Below, piece by piece: positions 11,061 to 24,213 of a stretch of 64,000 nt of DNA. Position 1 is the stretch's first letter. Every line of letters starts with the position of its first letter. A program made the position numbers and the translations under genes. This DNA comes from Burhinus oedicnemus (Eukaryota; Chordata; Aves; Charadriiformes; Burhinidae). The stretch lies in assembly GCA_008921705.1 (NCBI GenBank), contig VFFE01006690.1:91173-155172 (forward strand), written 5' to 3'. The notes under the pieces were generated by a model. The model was not told the DNA's origin and did not search any database. It saw only the letters and a list, made by a program, of their open reading frames with translations.

Positions 11061-13759
11061 TAACTAGGTCTGATTTACATACATGCAACTTCCCAGCTCG
11101 GAACTGAGGCAGGTTTTGAGGGACATTTTGCTCTCTGGTGGAGGGGGAGAGGAGAGCTATTGGTGGGGAAAAAGTGTTTGCCATGAGTTGAGCTAGTGTC
11201 ATCGGGGAAACAGCCCGAGAAGGGTATGCATCTGTGTCTGAATGTGTGAGAACCGCCCTGGGTTGTTTTATTGGGTTTCAGCTATGGCTGTTTGGCACAA
11301 AAAATGCTTCCACTCTTTCTCAAACCTTGCCTTGCAGGTATCCTTGCAGCACTAGGACCACCAGTCTGCTGCTCCTTAGATCCCAGCAGGCAGAAACGCC
11401 CTTCCAAAGGAAACCAGAGCCAGACTGTAGAGCACTGATCCTCCAGGTCTCTAAAGGGATGGCAACATCCAGAAAGGCCCAAGCAGGAGCTTTGTGGGTG
11501 ACGTTTTGGACAAGTGTACCATGGGACTACCAGGAGTTGAAGATAGTTCCCAGAAATCTACTCTCCTACAAAGGAGCCATGGGTTGCAGGGGATAGCTGA
11601 AGGCCTTGTCATTCAGGTTGGAGTCAGCATGTAACCTCTGACCTGAAGTAAAGCAGATTCAATGAATCAGTGGATCAAATTAAATATTAATGATGTAGCA
11701 CTAGTGATGAGCTGTACCTCTTGGTTACCTTAACCTTCCTTCCCAGAGGAGGTTGTATCATTTCCACTCTAAAAGCAGAGAAAACAGACTTGGAAGCCAA
11801 GAGCCTTTTTCTTGTCTTCTGCTATTCTACCTTCCCAGCAAAGCGTTAGAATAGAGCAGAAAGACTGTTATGTCAGTCTGCCTTTTGGAAGGGGACTCTG
11901 TGGGTTTGTGGATCCCATACCTCAGTGGGATGGAAGATGCCTACCTAACACCACAGTCTATCCCACAGTGTAGAGGCCTTCAAAGAAGGGGGTGGGGAAA
12001 GTGATTCTGGCCATCAAAGGTGGCAATGAAGTGGCAGATGTGGAGATGGTAGGGCCACAAGAAAATGAGGGGGTGAGAGGTATGGTAACATTTTGGTATC
12101 TGGTATGGGCTTCCAGTTCCACCCCCATTCAAACCATGGTGTAAGTACAGTAATGAGAACGGTGGCTGCATGAAAAAGGAATTTCTGTGTTGGGGGTGTG
12201 TGTCTCTTCATCCTCCCCCTGCCTTTTTCCAAGCTCAAGAAAGCGACTGGAATGGTGTCTTTGCTAGTGATAGCAGATTTCCAATATGTTAATGATGTTA
12301 CCTGCGGAGGCAAGGATATTTTGGGGCACTTTTAATGTTAAGGCTCATTTGCCATGGTACAGATGTCAAAATTAATGGTACTAAGCACTAGATACAATGA
12401 TAAATTAGAATAGTAAATGTAATTTTAAAACATATAAAAAAATAACAATTCCCCCTTCAAAACAAGGACTGAACAGCATGCAATGTATGAGGCATGAGAT
12501 CACATATGAGCATTGAGAAGAAAATTTTAAATAGCTGATAATTTTCTAAGTACCATCCATCTGGTACCTTGAGAAGTCTAATGAAAGAAACTCATGTATG
12601 ATAAAGATGAAAACTGTATCATACAGTATCATACTGCATGAACAAAAGGTTGTCCTAAGAGATTAGGACTGCAGCCTTCAATTTTACTTCAACCTGATAC
12701 AAATTTTTGTCTAAAATAGCTAAGAGCCAAAGAAAGACAAGCTTTGGACCAAACAATTTTTGAATGAACAAAGGCAGCACTTCCTCTTCCAACTCTCTTC
12801 TGTTTCTTCTGTCGTAACCATGGAGAGTCATCTGCTGAAAAATAGGTACAGATCTGTGGAGCAAGGATGGTAAGTTCATATGGGGTTGTGGGTTGTCCCC
12901 CATTACAGGGAGACCCTGTAATCTGAGAGCTGTGATTTGTGAGCTGCTTAAAAGTTTTTGCACAATGAGGACCTGGGACTGGGAAAATTAACTCACTTCT
13001 TACGTTGATTTATTGACATTTGCCTTTAAATAGCATGAGATAAGTAGTGTTGTGATACATGCCAGGTTTAACAACAGACTACTCTGATGGTACCCTTCTA
13101 GGAATAAGAAATAAAAAAAGACCAAAAGTGGAATAAGATTAAGACATTATATAAATCTGTGTCTGAAAAGCAAAATGCTGGAATCATAACATGAGTGTTT
13201 TCCTGGAAAAAAAAAAGCTTTCAGTTTGTGACATTCACTGAAAGCACAGAGCTCTAGACCATTGCCATGGCAAGATAGGAATGCAGCAGGTACACCACGA
13301 ATTCGACCAAATATGGACCTTTAGAAGGCATTCTTCATGTTAACAAAAATGGATTTGGGGGTGAATATTCTACTGCATGCCCCCCCCACACACACACAAA
13401 AAAACCCCCAGAACACATGAAGAGATGTGAAAGTATAATGAAGCTAGTTTACATACTGAGAATAGAAAAGGGATTAAATTAACGCAAATGATGAATATGT
13501 TAGGATTTAAAACAAGACATCTGCCTAAGGAAATTAATGATGTCACTAAGACACCAATACCTTAAAAACTTGTATTGTCTTTGATGTTATTGAGTTATTA
13601 GAAATACATCACTAGAAATTAAAAAAAAATACAGGTATTATCACAGGAAAAAAAGTAAAATCCACAGTAGCAAAGAAAGAAAGAAAAATGCTTAATACAT
13701 CCAGACCATAATCTTTGTGACTCACAATAAAAATCTTACTAAAACTACACATTTTCAAG

Positions 13760-14360
13760 TCATCAGGACTAATGCAGTTTGTGTACGTGAAACAGAAATA
13801 AGATAGCCAGTGACTTCTTGGACTCAGGAATGTTAAATTTTTAGAAATCTTGAAAAATTAGGAAAATTCCAAAAGAGTAAATGATTGTCCTTATCAATAT
13901 GGAGTCATCAATACCTAAAAAGAGGAAAAAGAGTGACTCAGGAAAGCTGAGCTAACTGGCTCGATGATAATTTTGTTCTGAGGAAAGATGATAATGATAA
14001 ATAAATTCTGGGGGACAAGCTGTCATATCTGAACAATTAAAGTTGTTCTAGTGTTACTGCCTACATGAAAATAGCCAAGGCATTTGATTTGGTACCAGCT
14101 GAAATTTGGTTGGAAATTTCTGTGGAATTAACTCCATATTGCTTCCATATATTTCAAAACTGCTTCCAGACAGATCTCAATGTGTTAGCAGAGGCAGAAA
14201 GATAATGAAATGTAAGACAGGGAGCAAGAAGATTAGGATTTGCTCTGACACTTTTTTCATCAGCCATTTAGATTTTCTAGTAAAGTCTGTGGATGACAAT
14301 GATTGCAATAACAATGGGGAGAAATTTTTGTAATCTGAATTGAACAGATTAAGGCATTAT
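13760..14360 (+). mobile_element. Ancient CR1-type LINE fragment (RT domain)
   Basis: Plus-strand phrases correspond to CR1 reverse transcriptase in order. AAAATAGCCAAGGCATTTGA near 14067 reads as KIAKAFD (the usual KAFD motif). About 200 bp later comes a reading ISHLDFLVKSVDDND near 14260-14310, which resembles the ISDLD...FADDT block holding the catalytic aspartates. Frames are broken by many stops, so the copy is very old. Edges are approximate. Confidence 0.55.
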
Positions 14361-16584
14361 AATGCAGCCATAAATACATCTGAGGATCAGGACTGCAGGA
14401 AGTGAACATTTATCTTGGGAAGCAATAACTCCAAAAAGAATACAGTGTAACATAAGCTGAGTGTGACACCTTCCCAGTTTGACCTTTGCCAGACCTTCCT
14501 GACTCTTCAAATAATTCTGTCTCATACTGTGACCAAAATGCAAGGCAGCTACAGTGATTTTTATTTTCTGGGTACAAACAAGTGTCTCTCAGAGTCCCAT
14601 GCCAAGTGGTACTGTTCTAAGACTTAGTTTGTTGACTACTTGTCTCTCCATAATGAGAGGAGAGGGGCATCACAACCTGCCATCATCTGATTCCTTACAG
14701 TCTGTTGTCACTGTCACCTAGAACACAGTTCAGGCTGGCACTTCACAATGGACTGGATGCATCACTCTAACTTTGTGAGAGCCAGAGTGTTTCCATTGCC
14801 CAAGTGCTTGTGCCTGGGGCATTTCTGCAGAGATGCTGCAGTGACTGTTCACATTGATGGTGATCATTAAGACACACCTGAAGCAAAGTGTTAGATTGCG
14901 TGTCTATCTTGCATTCAGAGCACATGGAAATGGAAGCCTATGAAAACCTGATGAAATTAGTCATTGCCAACAGAGTCAATGCAAGTAGTGAACTGGCACT
15001 TTATAGGCAGGTTGAACAAGACCACAGTGTCATAATCACACCGTTTTGTGGATATGGAATACCCAGTGGCAGCTCCAGAAATCCTGTGTGACCTCTCCAT
15101 TATGAATGAAGTTGGCTACAGTCTTCCAGGGTCAGAGCATGCTGATAGAAGAGCACATACTGGTATGAAAGTGGAATGCTGCTGAAATAAGGCATCTGGC
15201 AGCACGGTTGATTCCTTGTTCTTTCTAAATAACAAAAACATCGATAGACAACATTTTGGGGTATCCTTTCCTGGAATCATTTAGGAAGCTGTATCTACCA
15301 CAGTATGTAGCATGTTAGGATACATCACAAAACAAATGGGTATGTATAATTATTGAACAGTATTTGCAAAACTAGTGGCAAGTATTTTAAAAAAAGGCTC
15401 AGAACACAACTGGATTCAACAACTATTTCTCCATTCAGGAAGTGTATGAAACTTAGCTGGCCAAAGGCTGGGGAAATTAGGGGTGTCACATATGGTTACA
15501 ATGCCAGCATGCTTACTAAGTAATGATATGCTGGAGCACGTGCTGATAATCACAACACAGGTTTCTAACAAGACTGAGATTTTCTTTGTAATCCTTTGAT
15601 GAGTCTCTTTGCATTAAATGCACATACATTTCTTGATTCTACTTGAGTTGTTAGCAGAGCAATGCTGTTGGCTCATGGGCAGGCTTTGCATGATATAATT
15701 TTATAATTTTAATTCTGTAAACTCCTGTGGCTTCTGTAATAAGAGCAAAACTCAATAGTTTTATTGGTTTGATAAAGCTTTCCATGGCTGAGATTTGTAG
15801 AAATCTTCAGACTGAGATGGGCCACTTTATCCTGTCATTAGTTTACATGGTGGTAGTTTATGGTGCTCTTTAGACTCCTAAGGTGCTATGACAGATGGCA
15901 GCATTTCTTAAATTTACAGCTTCAGTTTACCATATGAAAACCTGCATATTGCCTATTTTGTTGAAAAGATCAGATGGATAAGCAGCAAAGCAAAAGGGTG
16001 TGTGTATACCTGGCTTAGCCAATGCAGTGTTTTTCATATGGACTTCTCTGACACTGGAGCCTGTCGTTCTAGACAGTGACTGAAGCAGGTCAACAGAGAA
16101 AGTTTCCAAAGAGCAAGACATAGCAGGCAGACAAGGAGAAGCCATTACCTGAGAAATTCCCCAGAAGATAAGGGGATCTGATTATCCCAAGGACCAATAC
16201 CAAAAGTCAATTATTAGAAGTTATGGAAACAAATAGATGCAAAGAAACCACATGATGTGTTTTAACTCCAGGAATGCCATATAAAGTTGCTGAATTTTCC
16301 CACAGCATTGTAGAAAAGGCCACACTAAGCAAATTTCTTTTGAGACTTCAGATTCATTTGTTCCAACCAGCTGAGCTGAAATTCCTCTGTTTGGAGAGTG
16401 ATCTAATTCTAGCATAGCATCCTCATTTATGAAGAAACTTAGCAAAGAAAGCTATTGCTTCTGCCCTTGTCCATCCTAAAACTTGCTGCCACAAGCCTGA
16501 ATGCACTAATGGGCCTTAATTGCACTGACCAGTCTCACCTGAGACACTTCCACCTGCATACCCTCTGCCCCTTGATCTATCCTT

Positions 16585-16665
16585 GAAGTTTGCCCTTAGT
16601 GTAAGAGGCTGCACTAAATGACCTCCAGAGGTCCTTCGCAAACCACTTCTTTGATTCCATCCACA
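16585..16665 (+). mobile_element. CR1 LINE 3'-end fragment
   Basis: The phrase AAATGACCTCCAGAGGTCCT near 16615 followed by TTTGATTCCAT is the standard CR1 3' terminus (GACCTCCAGAGGTCCCTTCC ... ATTCTATGATTC), plus orientation, somewhat diverged. Only the last 80 bp or so is recognisable. Confidence 0.6.
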
Positions 16666-19383
16666 TTAACTAAGGCACAACAGAATTTGCTTTTTTAACA
16701 GAACAGAAAAATAGAAGGGAACTAGAAAGCTTGATCTGTTGCCTTCAGCCTCTATTATCTGCTCTCTCCCTTCTACTTTTGCCTCTCCTTGTCAGTACTT
16801 TGTGGTGTGGGGACATCGTGAGACTTAGCTTGTGTGGTTTGCCATGCTGTATAGGAAACACTAAAGAAACATGAATTGCAACAGGTCCCATCTTTTCTGG
16901 TGATAAAACAGAATGAGAGCCATCTCCTCCTATCAAACAGGCCAAGCTTGTGTTATGGTCCATGTAGCAGCACTGCTATGTTAGAGCTCTACGACCTCTA
17001 ATTTCTGTTCATCCTTGTTGCATTGTTCAATATCACTTGCAGAATTCACTTTCCCATCCTTTCTCTCTCTGTGCTTTCTTTAACCATATGTCACAGAACA
17101 AACACAGTGTCGCCTCAGCCTGTCTCATTGCACTTTTCATAATACTGTTTGTACTTCTATTTATTCTGTAGGGAGCTTTTCGTCTTAAGGGAAGCTAATG
17201 CATGCAGGGCATCTTGAAATTTTTAATCTCTTTGCTACAACTCTGTGAAGTTGTTAAAAGTTGTTGACTCATGCTCAGCTTGCACGGCCTAGTGAGTTAG
17301 GACATGGATGCCTTCTTGGACAGTTAATCTCCTACAACCATTAATGCGCAAAGGTATAATTTGTTGGTTTTGGTTGGTTTTGTTTAATTTCAGAAATGAA
17401 AGGCACAAAGCTATGGTTTTATGTCTTTTAGCTTGTTTGGCATGCCACTTTGACATGTTTGCAAGCAGCTACAGATAGAGTGTTTTAGGGATGATGCCAA
17501 AATTTCCAATGGAAAGTTGGTTTTCTTTGATCTCTGCATTAAATATTGATCCATCCACATAGGGCTTGTTCTTTCAAAAGACAGCAGTTCAATTCATTAT
17601 AGCACTAGGGAGATTTTGTTCCTTGTCCACCTGATGTAGTGTTTCACGTATACCTTGAGATGAGAGATTGTGGTGTGGAAAAGATGCCAAAACTGCAGAG
17701 ATGCACCCTTAGAATATGCATAGTAGATTTTTCTGACTGCACAGTATGTGCCAGCTGGAGCTAGTTTTGTTAGTTACAGAAGTGGTGAAATAAACTACTC
17801 TTACTGACTAAAAAAAAACTGCAGTGTAAACCTCTCTGCAGGATGAAGGTAGGAACACCAACATATTTGCTTTGTACACTAGCATACCTTTCACATGCAC
17901 CTGTTCCTCTTTGTCATTGCTAAACCACTGCACTGAGGAGGGAAAACTTCACTCATCATGGAAGTATTTAAAGCAATTGTGTCTCATGAACTCATCCTCT
18001 GCCAAAATGAATAGCCTTTCCGCCCTCTCACTAGCATCTGCTAGCAGACACAGTGATGCTAACTTGCAATATAAGCATTGCAGGTTAATCATTGCCAAGG
18101 TTTAAATGAATTGTGAAACAAGTTTCATAATGCCCAATAAGTGAGAAGAACACAGAAGCATATTAGAAAAATGTAAAGAGTTCTTTAAAGAGCAATACCT
18201 TTTCAAATGAATGGCAGGTAAAAACATTAAGATAATGCAATAGAAGTTAATATTACGTTTGCTTTAATACTACTTTGCTTTAACTGTGTTTTATTATTCT
18301 ACTGACACAGAGTACTTGGCAGAAGAAAACCCCACATGCATAATCCAATTGCATTGCTTTTCTTCTGAAGGGAAACTATGCTCAACTCAATGCTGGGAGT
18401 CCCTTCTGTCCAATGAGAACCCCTTTTCACTGAGCAGCACCACCATCTGATGCGCACTCCCTCGGAAGAGTGAGTTCTCTGCTGGACAGTGCTGTGCTTT
18501 CAATAGGAAGGGTGGGGAATAGGTTCTTGCATAGTCATTAAGGATATTATTTTGGGATATGGGAATAGCACAGTTGAATCCCCTCAGGCAAGAAATGTTT
18601 AGAATCAACCTGGAGGAGTCGTCTAAATAACAGGTTATTATCCTGAAAGTAGGCACTTCTATTTTTAATTAACTAACTATTGACCGTTATACACCACATT
18701 CTTCAATATGTCTGCTGGATGAGACCTCTCAGAGGACATGGCCAAATTAGGTGTTTCTCTGCTTTGTCTGAATTGCAGTGAATCTATACAAACAGCCTGA
18801 TTCTTCATGTGTGAAGGTGCTCAAATACCAGCACTAAGGAAATTTTGGAAACTGAAAATTTGATATTGATTGCATCAAGCAAGGCACTTACACTGTTAGC
18901 AGGGAAGTATGTCTTCTCTATTGCCATCTTGGACACAGGCACCTGAATTCCTCCCATGTGTTGTATTAAATGCCAAGGAATGTGGCCTTAATGTAGTTCA
19001 TTATTGTTTATAATTGGCTCTTTAAAAGATTGGATCATTTGTTAGCATCAGCTGGTGGCAATTTTCCTTCTCCCTCCATAAATTATGCCAATTTACTTTT
19101 TTTTTGTTTTAAATAATATCAAGCATTCATCTTAGTTGAACGTTACTTTATCTGGTAACTTGTCCATCACTATCAACAGAGATTATTTCACCTATATAGA
19201 GACTTCACAGACATGGTTAGGAGCAACACAGTAAATCTACCCTTCTTACATCTTCTGTAGATGATAATGGCTAGAGGATTAAAAAAATATGTATATATAA
19301 AAACTGCTTCCAAAATGCTGCAATTAAAACCCCCAGATGTTAGTTATAGCTTATATTTCTTCCTTTTCATTTTCCTGTGCTTC

Positions 19384-20402
19384 ATAGAATCATAGAATGG
19401 TTAGAGTTGGAAGGGACCTTAAAGATCATCTAGTTCCAACCCCTCTGCCGTGAGCAGGGACACCTTCCACTAGACTAGGTTGCTCAAAGCCCCATCCAAC
19501 CTGGCCTTGAATACTTCCAGGGATGGGGCATCCACAACTTCTCTGGGCAGCCTGTTCCAGTGTCTCATTACCCTCAGAGTAAAGAATTTCTTCCTAATAT
19601 CTAATCTAAATCTACCCTCTTTCAGTTTAAAACTGTTACCCCTCATCCTATCACTATAATCACTGATAAAGAGTCCCTCCCCATCTTTCCTGTAGGCCCC
19701 ATTTCATTGCTGAAAGGCCACTATAAGGTCTCCCTGGAGCCTTGTCTTCTCCAGGCTGAACAACCCCAACTATCTCAGCCTGTCTTCATAGGAGAGATCC
19801 TCCAGCCCTCTGAGCATCTTCGTGGGTGTCCTCTGGACTCGTTCCAACAGGTCCATGTCCTTATGTTGGGGGCTGCAACACTGGACACAGTACTCCAGGT
19901 GGGGTCTCATGAGAGCGGAGTAGAGGGGCAGAATCACCTTCCCTTGACTTGCTGGCCATGCTTCTTTTGATACAGCCCAGGATGCAGTTGACTTTCTGGG
20001 CTGCGAGCGCACATTGCTGGCTCATGTTGGCCTTCTCATCAACCAACACCCTCATGTCCCTCTCCACAGGGCTGCTGAATCCACTCTCTGCCCAGCCTGT
20101 ATTTGTGCTTGAGATTGCCCCAACCCACATGCAGGACCTTGCCTTTGGCCTTGTTGAACTTCATGAGATTTGCACGGGCTCACCTCCGAGGCCTGTCTGG
20201 GTCCCTCTGGATGGTATCCCTTCACTCCAACATGTGGACCTCACCACATAGCTTGGTGTCATTGGCAAACTTGCTGAAGGTACACTTAATCCCACTGTCC
20301 ATGTTGCTGACAAAGATGTTAAACAGCAGTGGTCCTGGTATTGATCCCTTAGGAACTGCACTCATTACTGGTCACCACTTGGACATTGGGCAGCTTCTCT
20401 GC
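19384..20402 (-). mobile_element. CR1 LINE, 5'-truncated
   Basis: The left end carries the CR1 3' terminus in reverse (AGAATCATAGAATGG at about 19387), so the element is minus-strand. Moving right it covers the 3'UTR, the C-terminal coding region (phrases such as LERVQR and a [19 protein letters not shown] block) and reaches the RT palm near 20260-20330. There the motif reads FANDTKL rather than the active FADD, so a catalytic aspartate is lost. Multiple frameshifts and stops break it. About 1.0 kb of the roughly 4.5-kb full element remains, the usual 5' truncation. Confidence 0.9.
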
Positions 20403-20746
20403 TAATATGTGTGATAAATTCAAGTTGAAAACACACACAAACATAACTGTAAATATATCTCTCAGTTTGCTTGTAAGAAGATTCTGCTAGGTGCTATTCA
20501 CCTTTTTGTATTCCAAATAGAGACAGTTTCCTAGCATTCTTCCTCAGGTGCTAACTTTCATTCCACTATTGAAGGGCTGTAAAACAAAGATGGAGACAGA
20601 AGTTCTATGTATCAAAAAGCTAGCCAACTTAATGAGCTTGAAAACTGATAGAAAACTGCTAATCTAAATGAGGCCTTTCTATAACCTATTGCAATGGCTA
20701 CAATTACAGCTTCAAATTTGATTATTGACTAAAATTATAATACATC

Positions 20747-21123
20747 TGTCCTGGTTCTGGTGGGGATAGGGTTAATTTTCACAAGAAGCTGGGACAGCCA
20801 ACTGTTAAACTAGCCAAACAGGGTATTCGATGCCATGCTCAGTATATAGCTGGAGAGGGGGCAGGAACTGCTGCTCAGAGGGGGCTGGGGGCGTCCTGGG
20901 TTCTGTCTGTGAGCGGTGGTACATTAATTGTGTTTTGTATATTCTTTTATCAATATCATTGTTGTTGTTGTCCTCTTTTCTTTGCTGCTGTTCTGTTAAA
21001 CTGCCTTTATCTCAACTCACGAGTTTTGCCTTTTTCTTCTGATTCTCCCCATCCCAGTGGGGGTGGTGGGGGGTGAGCGACAACCTCGTGGTTCTTTGTT
21101 GCCAGCTGGGGCTAAACCACAAC
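20747..21123 (+). mobile_element. Solo LTR of class II-type avian ERV
   Basis: Starts TGTCCTGGTTCTGGTGGGGA and ends ..GGGGCTAAACCACAAC, about 377 bp. Its first 20 bases and its whole last third (from CTGTTCTGTTAAACTGCC to GTGGTTCTTTGTTGC) match the 5' LTR of the provirus at 49125 closely, while the U3 middle differs. It is therefore a related subfamily. The shared block near 20990-21040 (CTGCCTTTATCTCAACTCAC) belongs to the R/U5 region. I could not find a clean target-site duplication, so the ends may be a few bases off. Confidence 0.82.
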
Positions 21124-23254
21124 GTCTTGTCATGCTGAAATACTAATTAACATAATTTTATTCCCTTTGTATAATTGTGTTCAACTAAATATATGTATTA
21201 GATTAACTGTTTTTTAAAAATCTTGATTTTCACATAGTTGAGTATATGTAGTCTCTGTGGATCATTTCTTTTTTTTAATCATGACTCAGTGTCCCCGTAT
21301 TGTTGTATATTATCATCCAGTGGAGTACAGTTGGAGACTGGCTATCAGACTAGCCTGAGGAAGTACAACATGATTAAACAGCACCTTTCCAGCCAAGAAC
21401 CAAATGGAATTTTTTATGTAGGTTTGAAGCAAGGAGGCTGAAATGACATCTTTTGGTGACCAAAGAACATGGAAACAAGAGCCCGATTTTAGAGGAGATC
21501 TTTTTTTTTTTTTTCCAATTGTACCTGTAATTCAGTGACAAACACAGCCATAGTGGATTCCAGCAAAACAGGCTAGGTTGTGCCTGCTGTATGGACTTTG
21601 ATCACACTTATCTAGAGACTGCGGTGCTGCAAGCTAACTGACTACGAGATGCTAGTTGCTTTTAGAAAAGCTGTCTACATCTCTACAACAACCTGTTCTC
21701 ACAGCTTTTCTTTAGAGATAAGATCTCAACATCAGCCGGTTTTGCCCTACAGGAATAAATGGCTATGCTGTAGCGCAAAGGCAAGTCCTGATTTGAATTG
21801 CACCATCATTTAGGACATTACACCTTGAACCATTTTCGTTCAGGAAACTGTATGAAAGGGCTGGGGACTGAGTAAAGCCTTGTAACTCTTCATGAAATAT
21901 CACCTGGTTTGCAGCCAAGAAGATAGCCTCAGTCAAGGCAATGATGCTTAATTTTGAATTTTCAAGTTTTTCACATTTTTAAAGCTTTGAATTTTTACAG
22001 CATTGTTTTCCCTAGCTAGGCAGTTCACATGGTTTTCCAAAGTCAGACTAAGTAGGCCATGGATATGGAGAGTCTGGTCCCTCAGTGTCTCCCCTACAGT
22101 CAGGAGAGTTCCAGGTCATTAGTTCTCAACTGGGAACTAGAATGCTCATGTTTTTATCTTTTTTTTTTTTTTTTTATAATGTCGCTAAGTAGAAAGCAAC
22201 TATTATTCCGGCTCGTAATCTTCTCCTGCACATGGGTCAGAGTACTGTCTACCTCCGCTATTCCTAAGAGTGTGCTACAATGAAACTAATAAATTAAATT
22301 ATTTTTGTGTATTTACTTGATGGTGCTATCTTAAAAATAATTGGCCTTGAAAGGAAAGATGTACTGTTTTCTGTAGCTTATTGCTTTTAGTCTGAAAATC
22401 TTAGCAAATGTGGATTCCCAGAAGAGCTTTTTGGAACTGACAGTGAGAGAAAAGATAGATGTTACTGCCATATTGATACATTTGAGCTGCTGAGGTATAT
22501 TATCATTGATTTCAGCAATGACACATTGGGGGCACCTTATTAAATGTTTCAACAGAATAAATCAATGAATGTTAATAGAAGGAGTAGGACTATAGAGAAG
22601 GGGTGAAGAAAAAGAATAAAATTAGTACACTTTTTGTTTAAAATATCACTTAGGAGTTGAAAGGAATATAGAACTGGAAATAGATCAATTAAAGCTGATA
22701 TAACTGAAATCAGCTCTAATTTAATGAACAAAATTACAAGAAAGTCATATATGCTGCCCACCAACTTGCTCCTAGAAACAGGATTCAGTTAAGGCCAGTG
22801 TGCAAAATGGACAATGCTAGCGAAGGAGTAACAAGGAAATAGTCTACTAGCAGTAAAAGGAAGCCCAACCAATGGTCAGTACAGAAAATTAAGTATTCAA
22901 TACTTGTGTAATTAATCTTTCATTTGAAATGAAAGGGTCTGCTAATGCCTAGCAAAATTAAACACTTATGGAAACTTTGACCAGAATTAGGAAAGAATAG
23001 GCTACAGAATACTTGTGTCAACTGAATGTTTTTGAATCCATGGCATCTAATGAAATTATTTCTATTGTGTTAAATAACTATATAAAACAATCTTAAAGCT
23101 ATTAGTGGACACCCATATTTTTTGCATCTGAGATTGGGACCATACAATCACCACCTGGACAGCCTTGCTTTGTATCTCCTATCCCTGAGTACCTTCCTTC
23201 ATCCAGTCCAATGTCTTTCTTTCCAGTAAAGGCAGGTGTTATGATCAGGCTGCC

Positions 23255-23344
23255 CTCTCTTACACAATTCTGCTGTCCTTATATTTTGAGAAAACTGATG
23301 AAAACTTTTGTTCTGTCACCAAGGCAAAGGGTTACTTGGGAAGG
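23255..23344 (-). mobile_element. Older LTR in antisense, left part (interrupted)
   Basis: Read on the minus strand, CCTTCCCAAGTAACCCTTTG continues exactly from the segment at 23923-24213 once the inserted LTR and one copy of GAAGG are ignored. It parallels TCTTCCCAAGTAACCGTTAT inside the inserted LTR (about 23668-23687). This is the downstream part of an older LTR of the same family. Its U5 end is not recognisable further left, so it is truncated or too diverged. Confidence 0.65.
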
Positions 23345-23922
23345 TGTGGTTTTGGTTTGGGATAGAGTTAATTTTCTTCATAGTAACTAGCATGAGGCTA
23401 TGTTTTGTATTTGTGCTGAAAACAGTGCTGGTAATACAGGGTTGTTGTAGTTATTGCTGAGCAGTGCTCACACAGAGCCAAGGCCTTTTCTGCTTCTCAC
23501 ACCAGTGAGTCGGCTGGGAGTGTACAAGAGGTTGGGAGGGGACACAGCTGGGACAGCTGACCCCAAATGATGACAGGGATAGTCCATACTGTATGATGTC
23601 ATGCTCAGCATATAAAGCTGGGGGAAGAAGAAGGAAGAGGGTGAAGTTCAGAATGATGGCGGTTGTCTTCCCAAGTAACCGTTATGCACGATGGAGCCCT
23701 GCTTTCCTGGAGATAGCTGAACACCTGCCTGACAATGGGAAGTAGTGAGTGAATTCCTTGTTTTGCTTTGCTTGCATATGCAGCTTTTGCTTTACCTATT
23801 AAACTGTCAGCCCATGAGTTTTCTCACTTTTATTCTTCTGATTCTCTCCCTGATTCCAACCAGGGGAAAGTGAGTGGGCAGCTGTGTGGCCCTTAGTTGC
23901 TGGCTGGGGTTAAACCATGACA
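23345..23922 (+). mobile_element. Solo LTR nested inside an older antisense copy
   Basis: Begins TGTGGTTTTGGTTTGGGATA and ends GGTTAAACCATGACA (TG...CA), 578 bp, flanked by GAAGG on both sides (23340-23344 and 23923-23927). It contains a TATAAA at about 23610 (GCATATAAAGCTGGG) and a CCTATTAAACTGTCAG block with an ATTAAA signal near 23797. The U5-like tail (GAGTTTTCTCACTTTTATTC) is of the same general family as the LTRs at 20747 and 49125. No internal retroviral sequence is attached. The target was an older LTR of the same family in the opposite orientation (see neighbours). Confidence 0.87.
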
Positions 23923-24213
23923 GAAGGCAAATGCCATAACTCTGAACATCCCTCCTTCCTCTTTCTCCCCCACAGCTTTTATTGATGAGTGTGACATCAT
24001 ATGGTATAGGATAGCCCTTTGGTCATTTGGGGTCAGCTGTCCCCACTGTGTCCCCTCCCAACTTCTTGTGCACCCCCGGCCTGCTTGCTGGCAGGGTGGT
24101 GTGAAAAGCAGAAAAGGCTTTGACTCTGTGTGAGCACTGCTCAGCAATAACTAAAACATCCATATATTATCAACATTGTCTTCATCAGAAAATGTGATCT
24201 GCTTCCTGTTGCA
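23923..24213 (-). mobile_element. Older LTR in antisense, right part (U3 side)
   Basis: The reverse complement reads GTTATTGCTGAGCAGTGCTC, then ACACAGAGTCAAAGCCTTTTC, GGGAGGGGACACAGTGGGGA and CAGCTGACCCCAAATGA. It follows the U3 of the inserted LTR (23450-23600) phrase by phrase with moderate divergence and small gaps. It ends at the insertion point with GCCTTC/GAAGG. It is the U3 side of the older element. Confidence 0.8.

Larger units (their letters stand above)
11061..19383. other. Intergenic, mostly featureless
   Basis: Region upstream of SLC12A7. I see no exon with both a credible splice context and a recognisable product. It contains one ancient CR1 piece (about 13760-14360) and one small CR1 3' end (16585-16665), listed separately. 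Open frames of 60-120 codons, for example 11234-11596 and 14888-15091 on the plus strand, have no recognisable homology and are treated as chance. Confidence 0.6.

Noticed and set aside
11234..11596. 120-codon plus-strand frame next to the CpG island, suggesting a divergent gene
   Set aside because: No recognisable protein or splice support; the GC-rich edge lengthens chance frames.
14888..15091. 67-codon plus-strand frame with protein-like composition
   Set aside because: No motif recognised and no neighbouring exon or repeat that explains it; too short to call.
20747..21123. Target-site duplication around the solo LTR
   Set aside because: Flanks (..TACATC and GTCTTG..) do not match; ends are uncertain or the site has mutated.
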